Below the pieces are notes generated by a model that saw only the letters and a program-made list of their open reading frames with translations, was not told the DNA's origin and ran no database searches. Shown piece after piece: positions 25,524-35,066 of a stretch of DNA of 64,000 nucleotides. Origin of the DNA: Scortum barcoo (Eukaryota > Chordata > Actinopteri > Centrarchiformes > Terapontidae); assembly GCA_023238725.1 (NCBI GenBank), contig CM041534.1, positions 4,600,449 through 4,664,448 on the forward strand. The letters run 5' to 3'. Numbering within the stretch: position 1 is the stretch's first letter; every line of letters starts with the position of its first letter. Made by a program: the position numbers and the translations under genes.

Positions 25524-27821
25524 CCATTAGCTACCTCAGCTAACTTCAACAGCCCGCAGTACTTATGGCAGCGCAGTGGAGAGAGACCGACGCTCATCTA
25601 AGAGTCAAGCAGGAGGAGATGGACTATGCTTACGCTGGTACATCGGGGCGGGAGGCGGCAGAGGCTTCGGAGCACATGGCTCGCCTTAGACAGACAGCCA
25701 GGAGGCTAGCTGCCATTGCCAGTTTCGGCTTGCCAAGCGCAGAATTGTGTGCCGGCACCAGAACGCCCGCCATGAGTGACGTGACCAGAGCCGAATGTAA
25801 ACAAAGGTGGCGGCCCATGCCCAGCGTAGCCAGCTCCAGATGAAAATGCCGAAATACTCCGGTAAGGTGGACTGGGAGGCCTTCCATGCCCAGTTTGAAT
25901 TGTTGGTGTGGGCCGCAGGCTGGTTTGAGGACAGTAAGGCGCTTCCAGCTGGCTCTATGTCTTACTGAGGAAGCCCTATCATGCTTGCTGTTGCTTAGCC
26001 CGGGTGAAAGAGTGGACTATGGCGCTCTGGTGGGGGTGCCGTTTCGGACAGTGTAACCTGCCTGTTGTCCTGCGCTCTGAGCTGTCAAACAGGAGGCTCT
26101 GAAGCTGGTCTTGGAGAGGGAGGTCGTAGGAGGGACTGCAGAGAGTGACCACGCTGGGGGTGGCCCTGTTGTGAGAACTGTGGTACAGGAGGGCCCAGGC
26201 CAAGAGAAGCCAGCATGGGCGGCTGAATTGACTGAACTCATCCGGGCTGTGTCGCTGCAATCCCCACACAGCAGCACCTGTCCTCGCTGAGGGCCTCCTG
26301 TGTGTGGCTGGCCATATCAGCGTGCGGTGCCCCAAGCAGGGTAACGCCTCCGGGTCTGTGCAGAGGGCACAACGCAGACCCCTGTCCCTGTGCCCCACCA
26401 TGCCTTGTCCCCTTGTCCCCACGGACAGGAGCCCAGCTGCCGAGACTGGGGAGCGGGACTCCGCTCCCTCCAGAAGCAGGAGACACCATTGAGTCTGCGA
26501 GGGTGGTGGGCTAGGACACATGCTGGAGATTTTTGCCATGTCCCCATCATCCTGGCGGGGGCCCCATGCATAGCTCTTGTCAACATTGGCTCCACCGCAA
26601 CACTGATGAGACCTGATGTGGTCCCAGTGGCGACAAAGTTGGAACCTACTGTGGTAAAGCTGTGAACAGTGACTGGTGAGCTAGCCCCTATGCTTGGAAG
26701 AGGGGTGGTGGCTATACGGGTGGGGGGGGCTGTCAGTGGACTTTTGGGTGTGGGTTGCAGAGGTTCAGGACCCCTGCATATTAGGACTGGACACGCTGGC
26801 CTTTCCGGGGGGTCCCACAGTTGAAATGGTGCTCTCCACACAGGCCCCAAGACCACACCTGCCAACCATGAGAGCAACAGGGGCACATTATGAGTCAGAC
26901 TCCCCACTTCAAGCGGCCCCTCCAACACCCTTGCCCCCAATCCCCCATGGCCCAATTGATGTGCAGCCCCCTGCACTGGACCGGCAGCCCTCAGCAGAGT
27001 GGACAGATTGGCAGCAGTGAGAGAGGTATGGAAACGCAGCTGTGATAACTTGAAACTCGGGCAGCAGGAGGAGCTATGGCAGCTGTTGTGGGAGTTTAAG
27101 GACATTTTTGCCCTGACGGAAGAGGAAGTGGGCCTGACACACCTGGTGCAGCATGAAATCGACACAGGTGATGCACAGCCATTAGCTAGCCTGGACTCAG
27201 CTAACTTCCCATGCCCCTGCCCCCTTCTCCTAGTGCAGGGGTCACCAACCTTTATCATTGAAAGAGCCATTTTTGCGTGTTTTCCCCAGCGCAGCACCCA
27301 GTGGGAGCCGTACGTAGGGGGGGGAGGGGGGGGAAGAGGTGCAGTGACCTGTCAATCACCTGGGAAAATAGTCTGGAGCCGCAAAAAAATAACAGTGCTT
27401 ATAACTTTTAAAACTTTTGATCTTTTTTAAAATGTTACAACCACAGAATACGACAAATTAAAGTGTAGAGTGTAGTGTGCATGTGTAGGCATTAAACAGT
27501 AACATTAAACAGTGAACTATGCAGGCCTATTTGAATCCTTCTGATATTTGTGTAAAATTAAAATGAAAAATAGCCCACTTTAATATAAATAAAACATTTA
27601 GTTGTAACTTAGCAGCTTTTAAAAAAAGTAAACATAAAATTAGGAATGTTTGTAACAAGTCCATTTAATGTGCTCTCATCGTCTTTGGGTTTCTTTCTCA
27701 GCCAGCAATCAACTGAAGCACCTGAAGATACAAAAAAAACCTACATCAGCTCCGGGTCTGAAATAAATGTTTTTTTTTCTGAAAAATAATAGCCTATTTA
27801 AATGCTATTGTCCTCACCTGT

Positions 27822-28154
27822 TTAATGTGACTTCTGTTTCTGAAGTTTGCTGCAGATCTTCCCCATGTCAGAGCTGTAAGATGTGACTTTGATTGTCACA
27901 CAGGACTGTAGGCTCTCATTTGTGAGGCGGGAGCAATATTTGGACTTTATGAAGTTCATGCTTGAGAAAACTTGCTCACATAAGTATGTTGAGCCAAAGA
28001 TGGACAGGACTCCAATTGCATACTTTTTCATGTTCATATACGTGTCAGGAATGGCACTCCATGTTTCAAAAACAAGTTTTGGGAGGTTTTGAGTGCTTGT
28101 TTTGAAAATGTCTTTCAACGTTACATTTTTTGTTGTTCGATCATTTCTCGCCAC
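27822..28154 (-). pseudogene. hAT transposase C-terminal fragment
   Basis: It contains GVLSIFGSTYLCEQVFSSMN and FIKSKYCSRLTNESLQSCV, the hallmark of the hAT C-terminal dimerisation domain. It is a truncated remnant with no N-terminal zinc finger or DDE core in the element. Confidence 0.75.
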
Positions 28155-28210
28155 ATATCAAGCACACAGGTAAGCCAGCGTCATTAGCGGTGAAGGCAAA
28201 AGGCCAAAGG

Positions 28211-28315
28211 GAGCCACTATAGGGGCGCTGAAGAGCCGCATGCGGCTCCGGAGCCACTATAGGGGCGCTGAAGAGCCGCATGCGGCTCCGGAGCCACAGG
28301 GGCGCTGAAGAGCAC
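28211..28315. repeat. 40-bp tandem repeat at the hAT end
   Basis: Two identical 40-bp units (28211-28250 and 28251-28290) are followed by a partial third. Each full unit contains the perfect 14-bp palindrome AGCCGCATGCGGCT. They sit just inside the transposon terminus as subterminal repeats. Confidence 0.9.
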
Positions 28316-29039
28316 AGCTGCTGACCCCTGTCCTGGCGCATCAGGCAGCCGCTGAGGGCACAGAGTAGGCGGAGAGGGCATTAGCATGCTGAAGGAGAAG
28401 GTGCAGGCGGTGAGGGACTGGCCAGCCCCCACCAACCTGTGAGACCTGAAGAGCTTAATTGGACTGGCATCCTACTACAGGCAGTTTGTATGCGGCTTCT
28501 CTTGTATAGATGCGCCCCTGTTCCACCTGCAGAAGAAAGACAGTGATTTTTCTTGGACACCGGAGTGTGAACAGACCTTCAGCTCTTTGAAGAAAGCCTT
28601 GACAGAGTCTCCTCATCCTCACCCCCCCAGACCCCAGCCTGCCATTTGTCCTGGACACAGACGCCAGTGATGTTGGGATGGGGGCAGTGTTGAGCCAGGT
28701 GGGGCTAAAGGGAGAGAAAGTGGTGGCCTACTACTTCAACAAAGCTGAACGGTGCTATTGTGTGACATGCAGAGAGCTTCTTGCTATTGTGAGAGCAATA
28801 GGCCACTTCAAATATTACCTGTGCGGCCTGCCCTTCAATGTCCGAACTGACCACTCAGCATACTGTCCTTCAAAGAACCAGAAGGGCAGATTGCACGCTG
28901 GCTGGAAGAACTGTCTTCGTATGTCTTCAAGGTGGACTGATAGCCTGATAGCAGGCATCATCCCCAGGTTAATGGTGTTTATGATCGCCATGACAGCAGC
29001 TACAGTCAGCCTGCCGGATCTCATAGACTGCCTAGTCTG

Positions 29040-30060
29040 AGAGCTTGCTATGATGATAACTACTACAGACAAGATCACAAGTATCCTTCCCCTGATCGCC
29101 CTGACAGTCGCTACCCTCCTGCTCATGAATATGGCTATTATGGCCATACTGATGAATACAGGCACTGGGATAACCGCTACCCTGGTGATCTTTGTCGGTA
29201 TCCACCCGATCGCCTGCAACCAGATGACCGGCCTCAGACTCCACCTCCTCATGGCAGACCCCCACCGGCAGAGACTTATCATGGACTTCAACTAACAATT
29301 CCTGATCTCGTGCATGAGGACCCACGTGAGTTTGCAAGATTGAAGTTAGCTTTAGACAACATACTCCCACTTGATGCTCCAGAACTCTTCAAGTTTCAGA
29401 TATTGACAGATCACCTTAAGTGTGAAGAAGCACTGCTCATTGCTGATTCATACAGCCACAGTCCATTCTCATTTAGTGACACCATGAGAGCACTCACTGA
29501 GCTGTACGGTCAACCTCAACATCTGGCCTTGAAGCGGATCACCAAACTGATGGATGGACGGGGTTGAATTGCGGCTCACATGTATCTCACCTCTTAGCTA
29601 AGTTGCCGTACGACCTAAGAACCAACTTCCAGAGATTCGTGAATCCCATCCACACTCCTATACCAACACTGCTCGACCTAGCTGAGTGGCTTGAGTATGA
29701 GGTGCGTGTCCAGGTGATTGGAAACCAGTACCGCGGAAGGAGAGGCGTTCTGAGTACAAGTCTCATAAGACTACGACTATTCTCCATGACAGTGAACACA
29801 AGGGAAAGTCAGAGAAAAACACAACTGCCACACAAGAGAAACCAAAGAAGTACTGCCCATTCTGTGACACTGTGCAGCACGACTTGAATCAGTGCAGTAA
29901 CTTCAAACTTTTGTCGAGGGAACAGAAGACAGAGTGGATCAAGGTAAACAAGAGGTGCTGGAGATGCGGCAGTGAGCATCAAGCGGCTAAGTGTAACCTC
30001 AAAGCCAAGTGCAAACAGTGTGAACGACGGCACCTTGAAGTTCTTCATGAAGTCAATACC
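29040..30060 (+). pseudogene. BEL gag (capsid-like and zinc knuckle), frameshifted
   Basis: An N-terminal Tyr/Arg/Pro/Asp-rich region (29050-29290) precedes a DUF1759-type region containing FARLKLALDNILPLDAPELF. A frameshift near 29565 moves to LAKLPYDLRTNFQRFV, and another near 29750-29870 to the zinc knuckle CWRCGSEHQAAKC (C-x2-C-x3-H-x4-C) and a second CKQCERRHLEVLH. Zinc knuckles bind the element RNA during packaging. The copy is broken. Confidence 0.8.
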
Positions 30061-30109
30061 AGCCAAAATGCACCCGCATCTGGTAAGCCCAGCACGACTA
30101 AAGAAAGCA

Positions 30110-30390
30110 CCTGCTTGGTAAGTTCCATCTCCAAGACGCTTTATGTAGATAGACCAACCAGCAGCAGCCAGGTTCTACTCAAGTTGAGTCGTGTCATCCA
30201 TAAGAGTGGTACCAAGGTGATTGAGACCTATGCTATATTGGTTCGGAGCGTACCATACTCTTACGTGAGGCGGCTGATCGCTTAGGGCTTCAGGGGGAAC
30301 CTGAGGACCTAGCACTCTGCACTGTCCGGCAAGAGGTTTGCACCATGGCACCACTGTGTCATTCTCTGTAGGTCCTGCATCACAGCCTGG
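30110..30390 (+). pseudogene. BEL aspartic protease remnant (DUF1758-like)
   Basis: It reads LLKLSRVIHKSGTKVIETYA in one frame and GSERTILLREA in another, joined across a small deletion at about 30240. The catalytic Asp expected just before GSERT is missing, so the protease cannot be active. Confidence 0.65.
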
Positions 30391-31945
30391 CAAGTCCTTC
30401 CAGATCCACAGGGTCTTCACAGCGGAGAAACTCGGCCTTGCCCGCCATACTTACCCAGTCAATGCCCTACAGGAGAGGTACCATCATCTCAAGGACCTGC
30501 CACTGCCAGACATAAGAGAGGCACAGCCACTGCTGCTCATCGGGTCGGATAATCCACATCTTATCACTCCAGTGGAGCCGGCACGCCTGGGTCCACCTGG
30601 TGGACCTGCAGCTGTGCGTACCAGACTCGGGTGGACTCTACAAGGTCCCTCAAGATTCCTACATCACCAGATAACGCCACAGCAGTGCCTTTTCACCTCC
30701 TGTGCCTCGCCAGAAGCCGAGCTCTTCAGCCATGTTGAGAGACTGTGGCAAATGGATATCTTACCATACTGGAGTGAGCGGCTCATTAGCAGGTCCAGAC
30801 AAGATGCTAAGGCCATCCGAAGGCTTGAGGAGAAGACGATCAGGGTTACAGTGGATGGAGTGAGATGCTATGCCATTCCGTCACTGTGGAAGGAGAATCG
30901 TCCTCCGCTCCATGCTACACAGGGGGCTGTCTTGGCTCAGCTATGTGGGACAGAGAGGCGGCTAGTCAGAGAACCAGAAAGAGCGGCGGCTTACTCTAAG
31001 GAGATCCACAAACTTCCTCAACTCGATGCTGGCTATGTCACACCCGTGTTACCTGCAGAGGCTGCAAAGAGCAATCGTTCTTGGTTCATCCCGCACCACA
31101 TGGTGCAACACAACGGCAAAGACAGGATAGTCTTCAATTGCTCCTTCACATTCCAGGGTCAGAGCTTGAATGACCACCTCCTGCCAGGGCCCACCCTGTC
31201 AGCCAACCTGTTGGGAGTCCTCCTTAGGTTCAGAGAACACCCAGTCGCCATCAGTAGTGATGTGAAGGGGATGTTCCACCAGGTCCGTCTACTGGAAGAA
31301 GACAAACCTTTCCTCTGCTTCCTGTGGCGAGACATGAAGGTAGATGAGAAACCTACTATCTACAAATGGCAGGTGCTCCCCTTTGGGACTACATGCAACC
31401 CATGTTGCGCCATCTTTGCACTGCAGTCCCATGTCCAGAAGCACATCGAACCGGAAGAGGATGCTCATCTGTCTATGGAACGTAATTTCTACGTTGACAA
31501 CTGTTTGCAGAGTCTCCCCTCGGAAGTGCAAGCTAAGAAATTGGTGGATTGCCTGCAGTCTCTCCTCATGGAGGGTGGATTCGAACTGCGGCAATGGGCT
31601 AGAAATATCCCTGCAGTCATTGGCCACTTACTGGTAGAGTCCCGGTCGGAGAGCAGTGTACTCTGCTTCTCCCAAGAGTCAGCCGATCCTCAAGAGTGCA
31701 CTCTAAGACTTGTATGGCAGTGCAAGTCTGATACACTTCGGTACAAGCATCACCAGAGCGGAAGTCCAGAGCAGACCATGCGCAACATCTATCGACTGCT
31801 TGCCCAGCAGTACGACCCTCTTGGGTTCATTATCCCATACACCACGAGAGCCAAGGTCATCGTGCAACACCTCAGGAACAAGAAGATGGGACGATCCCCA
31901 CTTACCAGAAGATCTGCTCCAAGCCTGGCGATTATGGGAAAGTGA
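30338..31945 (+). CDS. BEL reverse transcriptase open frame (535 aa)
   Basis: The longest open frame of the window. Its N-terminal part carries protease/RT linker motifs (LLIGSDNPHLITPVEPARLG). The RT palm shows RIVFNCSFTFQGQSLNDHLL, motif A SSDVKGMFHQVRLL, motif B CNPCCAIFAL and motif C FYVDNCL. The usual catalytic pair is DD; here it is DN. The frame ends before RNase H, which continues in another frame. The ATG is simply the first Met in the open frame; natively this would be part of a polyprotein. Reverse transcription of element RNA is the family role. Confidence 0.85.
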   Translation: MHHGTTVSFSVGPASQPGKSFQIHRVFTAEKLGLARHTYPVNALQERYHHLKDLPLPDIREAQPLLLIGSDNPHLITPVEPARLGPPGGPAAVRTRLGWTLQGPSRFLHHQITPQQCLFTSCASPEAELFSHVERLWQMDILPYWSERLISRSRQDAKAIRRLEEKTIRVTVDGVRCYAIPSLWKENRPPLHATQGAVLAQLCGTERRLVREPERAAAYSKEIHKLPQLDAGYVTPVLPAEAAKSNRSWFIPHHMVQHNGKDRIVFNCSFTFQGQSLNDHLLPGPTLSANLLGVLLRFREHPVAISSDVKGMFHQVRLLEEDKPFLCFLWRDMKVDEKPTIYKWQVLPFGTTCNPCCAIFALQSHVQKHIEPEEDAHLSMERNFYVDNCLQSLPSEVQAKKLVDCLQSLLMEGGFELRQWARNIPAVIGHLLVESRSESSVLCFSQESADPQECTLRLVWQCKSDTLRYKHHQSGSPEQTMRNIYRLLAQQYDPLGFIIPYTTRAKVIVQHLRNKKMGRSPLTRRSAPSLAIMGK

Positions 31946-32096
31946 ATTGCCCCAGCTGTCACGAATAACCCTCCTAAGATGCTACACCGACCCAAGTTCA
32001 GACTGCAGCAACAGCATTGGGAGTATTCATGTGTTTTGCGATGCTTCCCGAGCGTGCATATGGGTCTGTAGCTTATCTGCGCACCGACAGAGGTAA
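31880..32096 (+). pseudogene. BEL RNase H-like segment (frameshifted)
   Basis: In the frame after the RT stop, LPEDLLQAWRLWESELPQLS is followed by HVFCDASRA, the region with the conserved Asp of the BEL RNase H. The frame closes soon after, so the segment is partial. Confidence 0.65.
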
Positions 32097-32167
32097 AGGA
32101 CAATCATGATCATCCTGCCGCTGCCGACTTTCAAAAGGCAGAGCTGGCCCTCTTAAGATATGCTCAG

Positions 32168-33300
32168 ATGGAGAGCTTTCCGGGAGAGTTCGCACTACTC
32201 AAATCAGGAAAAGCCATTCCATCCTGTAGCAGACTACTTACCCTCGCCCGTGAGTATGACGAGTCTTCTGACCTGATTAGAGTAGGAGGTAGACTCCGCA
32301 GGTGTGATGTAAGCTTGGGCCCTGAAATTCTGCATCCGATACTTCTAGACCCCTCTCACCCAGTTACGAAGCTCCTGATCCAGCACTGTGATGCTCAGTT
32401 GCATCATCCTGGAGCTGAACGTGTCTTCGCAGAGCTCCGCAGGAAGTACTGGATACTGAGGGGTAGAGAAGCACTGAGAAGATATCAACACCACTGTCCT
32501 GAGTGTAAAAAGTGGAGAGGCCAACCAGCGGCCCCAAAAATGGCAGATCTGCCCCCCTCAAGTCTGAGGCTCTTCCGACCTGCCTTCTACTGAACTGGGA
32601 TGGACTGTTTCGGTCCTATGCTCATCAAAGGTGGGGCATCCTTTTCAAGTGTCTTACCACTCGGGCAGTGCACCTAGATCTGGTAGTGAATATGAATGCT
32701 GATTCCTTCCTGAGTTTATCGCTCGTAGAGGAAAGCCTTTTGAGCTCCTATCGGATCAACGCACCAACTTTAAGGGCGGAAGTAAAGAACTGCATGAAGC
32801 ATTCAAAGCCATGGAGCCAGCCCTCCGAGAACAACTGGCGGCAGAACAGATCCGGTTCCGTTTCAATCCCCCTAATGCTCCCCAAAAATGGCAGATCTGC
32901 CCCCCTCAAGTCTGAGGCTCTTCCGACCTGCCTTCTACTGAACTGGGATGGACTGTTTCGGTCCTATGCTCATCAAAGGTGGGGCATCCTTTTCAAGTGT
33001 CTTACCACTCGGGCAGTGCACCTAGATCTGGTAGTGAATATGAATGCTGATTCCTTCCTGAGTTTATCGCTCGTAGAGGAAAGCCTTTTGAGCTCCTATC
33101 GGATCAACGCACCAACTTTAAGGGCGGAAGTAAAGAACTGCATGAAGCATTCAAAGCCATGGAGCCAGCCCTCCGAGAACAACTGGCGGCAGAACAGATC
33201 CGGTTCCGTTTCAATCCCCCTAATGCTCCCCACTTTGGTGGGTCTTGGGAAAGAGAGGTGTGATCTGTGAAGGCTTCTCTGCGTACCACATTGAGAGCTC
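32168..33300 (+). pseudogene. BEL integrase (zinc-binding domain and DDE core), frameshifted and internally duplicated
   Basis: The zinc-binding domain is at 32270-32520 (LLIQHCDAQLHHPGAERVFA, then HHCPECKKWRG: HHCC finger). The DDE core that follows is split over frames; its conserved pieces are a GMDCF-type stretch and a DQ-TNFKGG stretch, and an internal deletion removes residues after the first Asp region. A 348-bp segment of the core is present twice in tandem (32532-32879 and 32880-33227). Confidence 0.8.
32532..33227 (+). repeat. Perfect 348-bp direct tandem duplication in BEL integrase
   Basis: Unit 1 is 32532-32879 and unit 2 is 32880-33227, identical as far as I can read. Both begin CCCCAAAAATGGCAGATC. 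The sequence after unit 2 also starts CCCCA, so short microhomology flanks the copies. As 348 is divisible by three, the open frame 32512-33270 simply repeats 116 residues. Confidence 0.95.
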
Positions 33301-33770
33301 AGACTGTGTCAGAGGAGGATGCTCGAGGTAGAGAGCATCCTCAACTCCAGGCCTTTAGGTTACGTCTCCACGGACATTGCAGACCCAGATCCTGTCACAC
33401 TCAACTCCTTGTTGATGGTCAGACTGCTCTCAAGTGGTCTACCCAGAATCAGAACTGCCCAATCGCAAGAGGTGGAGACACACTCCTGGATCCTGGCTGA
33501 CATGTCCTGGCTGACCATTTCTGGACGCACTTCATACAGCACTTCCTGCCCACCTTACAAGTACGGCAGAAATGGCACACTGAGAAGGCCAACATTACTG
33601 TTGGAACTGTCGTTCTTATTGTTGATCAGCAAACTCCAAGAGCTCTCTGGCAAGTGAAAACTGTCATACCTGGTGCTGATGGTCGGGTTAGGACCGCAGT
33701 TATTAAAGTCAAGGATCAGACCTATACTCGCCCAGTGGTACGGCTCATCAGGTTGCCCGCTCTACCCTAG
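33300..33770 (+). pseudogene. BEL integrase C-terminal, DUF5641-like domain (frameshifted)
   Basis: It reads VESILNSRPLGYVSTDIADP in one frame and, after a frameshift, FWTHFIQHFLPTLQVRQKW, then VGTVVLIVDQQTPRALW and YTRPVVRLIRLPAL before the stop near 33768. These are characteristic of the C-terminal domain of BEL/Pao integrases. Confidence 0.75.
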
Positions 33771-33836
33771 GATGTTACCAAGACGTAGTGAAGCATTCTA
33801 CTAGTGTCAAATTTGCACACCAAATTTGGGGGCGGC

Positions 33837-34091
33837 TGTACAAAAGGTCATCCCTCTGTGCATGTTTCCCTTATAGGATTGTTAATTAGCCGTGTATGTG
33901 ATTTCCCACACTGCCGAGGTCCTTGAACACCCCATAGACATACAGATCGGCTCAGAGCAAACATTGGCTGAACGATCTCTGCAGTGTGTGCGCCCATAGA
34001 GCCCAACCACACACATACAAAACGCCAATAAACACCTTGAACTGTATTAATGGACTCTGCCTCTTATTAATGCACTAGTCTGAACATTACA
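33837..34091 (+). mobile_element. 3' LTR of the BEL element
   Basis: It starts TGTACAAAAGG directly after a purine-rich tract (33824-33835, 'aaatttgggggcgg' region) and ends CTGAACATTACA. AATAAA occurs near 34027. TG...CA bounds give 255 bp. The matching 5' LTR is absent from the window. Confidence 0.75.
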
Positions 34092-34196
34092 GAAGTGTCC
34101 TGACCAGACACCCTGAAGCGATTGCTGCCACCCAAGATCCCCCATATAGTCTTCCAAACAATATATACATAGATATATTGATGGTTTTTTTTGTAG

Positions 34197-34543
34197 AACC
34201 TAGTAAACTGGAGATTCAGGAAAATTTAAAGAAAAAAGAACTACAGACAGTAAGAACAACTTGATTTCATTTTGTAAAGTTTCTCTAAGCTCCACTTTCA
34301 CCATCAGTTGTTGATGAAAATGTCACTTCATCTGAGTGTTTCTGGCAGATAACCACTACAATTATCAAAAAGGCACACAATCAAGGAGCACTTTACCACC
34401 AAGGTATGTGCTACATACAGTATATTGTGTGTGCGTGCATGCTCACTGTGGCCATCATTGTACCTTCTGACATTTCATCTCTCTTGCAGGAACTCAGACA
34501 GGATCAGAAAAAAATTTCTAGAGCAGCTGAGGAGCAGACAATT
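34197..34543 (+). CDS. Coiled-coil gene, internal exons (copy 1)
   Basis: Two exon-like blocks. 34197-34249 (tttgtag|AACC...ACA|gtaaga) encodes PSKLEIQENLKKKELQT. The second starts at 34490 (cttgcag|GAA) and encodes ELRQDQKKISRAAEEQT, but lacks a clear donor where copy 2 has ACAG|gtgga. The composition (K/E/Q/L, heptad-like) matches the exons at 22972-23439, so they are provisionally joined to that gene. Protein role unknown. Confidence 0.4.
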
Positions 34544-34651
34544 TACCACGTTATATTTTTGTTGGTTATGTTGGTAGAACAGTCTAATTTAGTTGAGTCC
34601 ATAACTGAGCAGAATTTTAAAATGACCCACTTTGTCTGTAGGGTATTTCAA

Positions 34652-34975
34652 ATTCAAATTTATTTATTTAGAGCCCAAAATCACAAACATTGTTTGCCTC
34701 TGAGGGCTTTACAATCTGTACAGTTGTGACACCCTCTGTCCTTAGACCCTCGAACCGAGTCAGGAAAAACTTCAAAAAACCCTTTATGGGAAAAAAGAAG
34801 AAACCTGAGGAAGAGCCACAGATGAGGGATCCCTCTCCCTGGGACGGACAGACGTGCAATAGATGCCACATGTACAGAGAACATCATCAATCATATTATG
34901 GAATTATACATGAGTCGTAATAAGCTGTAGCTATACTGAGTTCATTGGTTTAGTCCATGTATGAGGTCCATGTAT
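34652..34975 (+). repeat. Interspersed fish repeat with 9-bp target duplication
   Basis: Flanked by GTATTTCAA at 34643-34651 and 34976-34984. The body ('gagcccaaaatcacaaacat', 'gtccttagaccctcgaaccg') is a family also seen at 39315-39500 and, reversed, at about 37565-37690. The target duplication length suggests LINE-mediated retroposition. The paralogous site at about 43580 lacks it. Confidence 0.7.
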
Positions 34976-35066
34976 GTATTTCAATGGTTGATGTCAGTTT
35001 TGACCATCCTGTAGCTTTGCTAACTACAATGAGCAGATGTTTTTGTGGAGTTGTCTGTTTTATTTG

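Larger units (their letters stand above)
27236..28330 (-). mobile_element. hAT-family DNA transposon remnant
   Basis: The ends are inverted: 27236 CAGGGGTCACCAACC and 28330 read backward CAGGGGTCAGCAGC. Flanking 8-bp duplications are tcctagtg and tcctggcg (6 of 8 match), as expected for an aged hAT insertion. The minus strand encodes the C-terminal dimerisation region of a hAT transposase (about 28154-27822). The rest of the transposase is missing. Confidence 0.85.
23766..28940 (+). mobile_element. Ty3/gypsy retrotransposon, 5' half, degenerate
   Basis: The 3' end of a 5' LTR (23766-23858) is followed by a primer-binding-like site (TTGGTGTCAGAGG). A gag-like stretch near 25850 reads WEAFHAQFELL, a protease-like stretch near 26575 reads ALVNIGSTATLMRPD, and a pre-RT region follows at 27000-27180. 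The RT/RNase H boundary region lies at 28440-28940 (LIGLASYYRQFV and later FSWTPECEQTF). Stops and frameshifts are frequent, most of the RT palm is missing, and the protease DTG is NIG. Two DNA transposons are nested inside. No 3' LTR exists; the sequence passes directly into a BEL element at about 28940. Confidence 0.85.
28940..34091 (+). mobile_element. BEL/Pao LTR retrotransposon, lacking its 5' LTR
   Basis: The order is gag (DUF1759-like, with zinc knuckles), protease remnant, RT, RNase H, integrase with zinc-binding and DDE core, DUF5641-like C-terminal domain, then a 3' LTR. That order with those domains is diagnostic for BEL/Pao. The left end abuts gypsy RNase H-type sequence at about 28940 with no 5' LTR or target duplication. 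Frameshifts break gag, protease, the RT/RNase H junction and integrase, so it is not autonomous. Confidence 0.9.

Noticed and set aside
26317..27297. 326-codon minus-strand open frame
   Set aside because: It is antisense to the gypsy gag/protease region and crosses the hAT boundary. Its residues show no domain, and the plus strand explains the sequence.
28815..29291. 158-codon minus-strand open frame
   Set aside because: It is the antisense shadow of the BEL gag N-terminus; composition is biased and no motif is seen.
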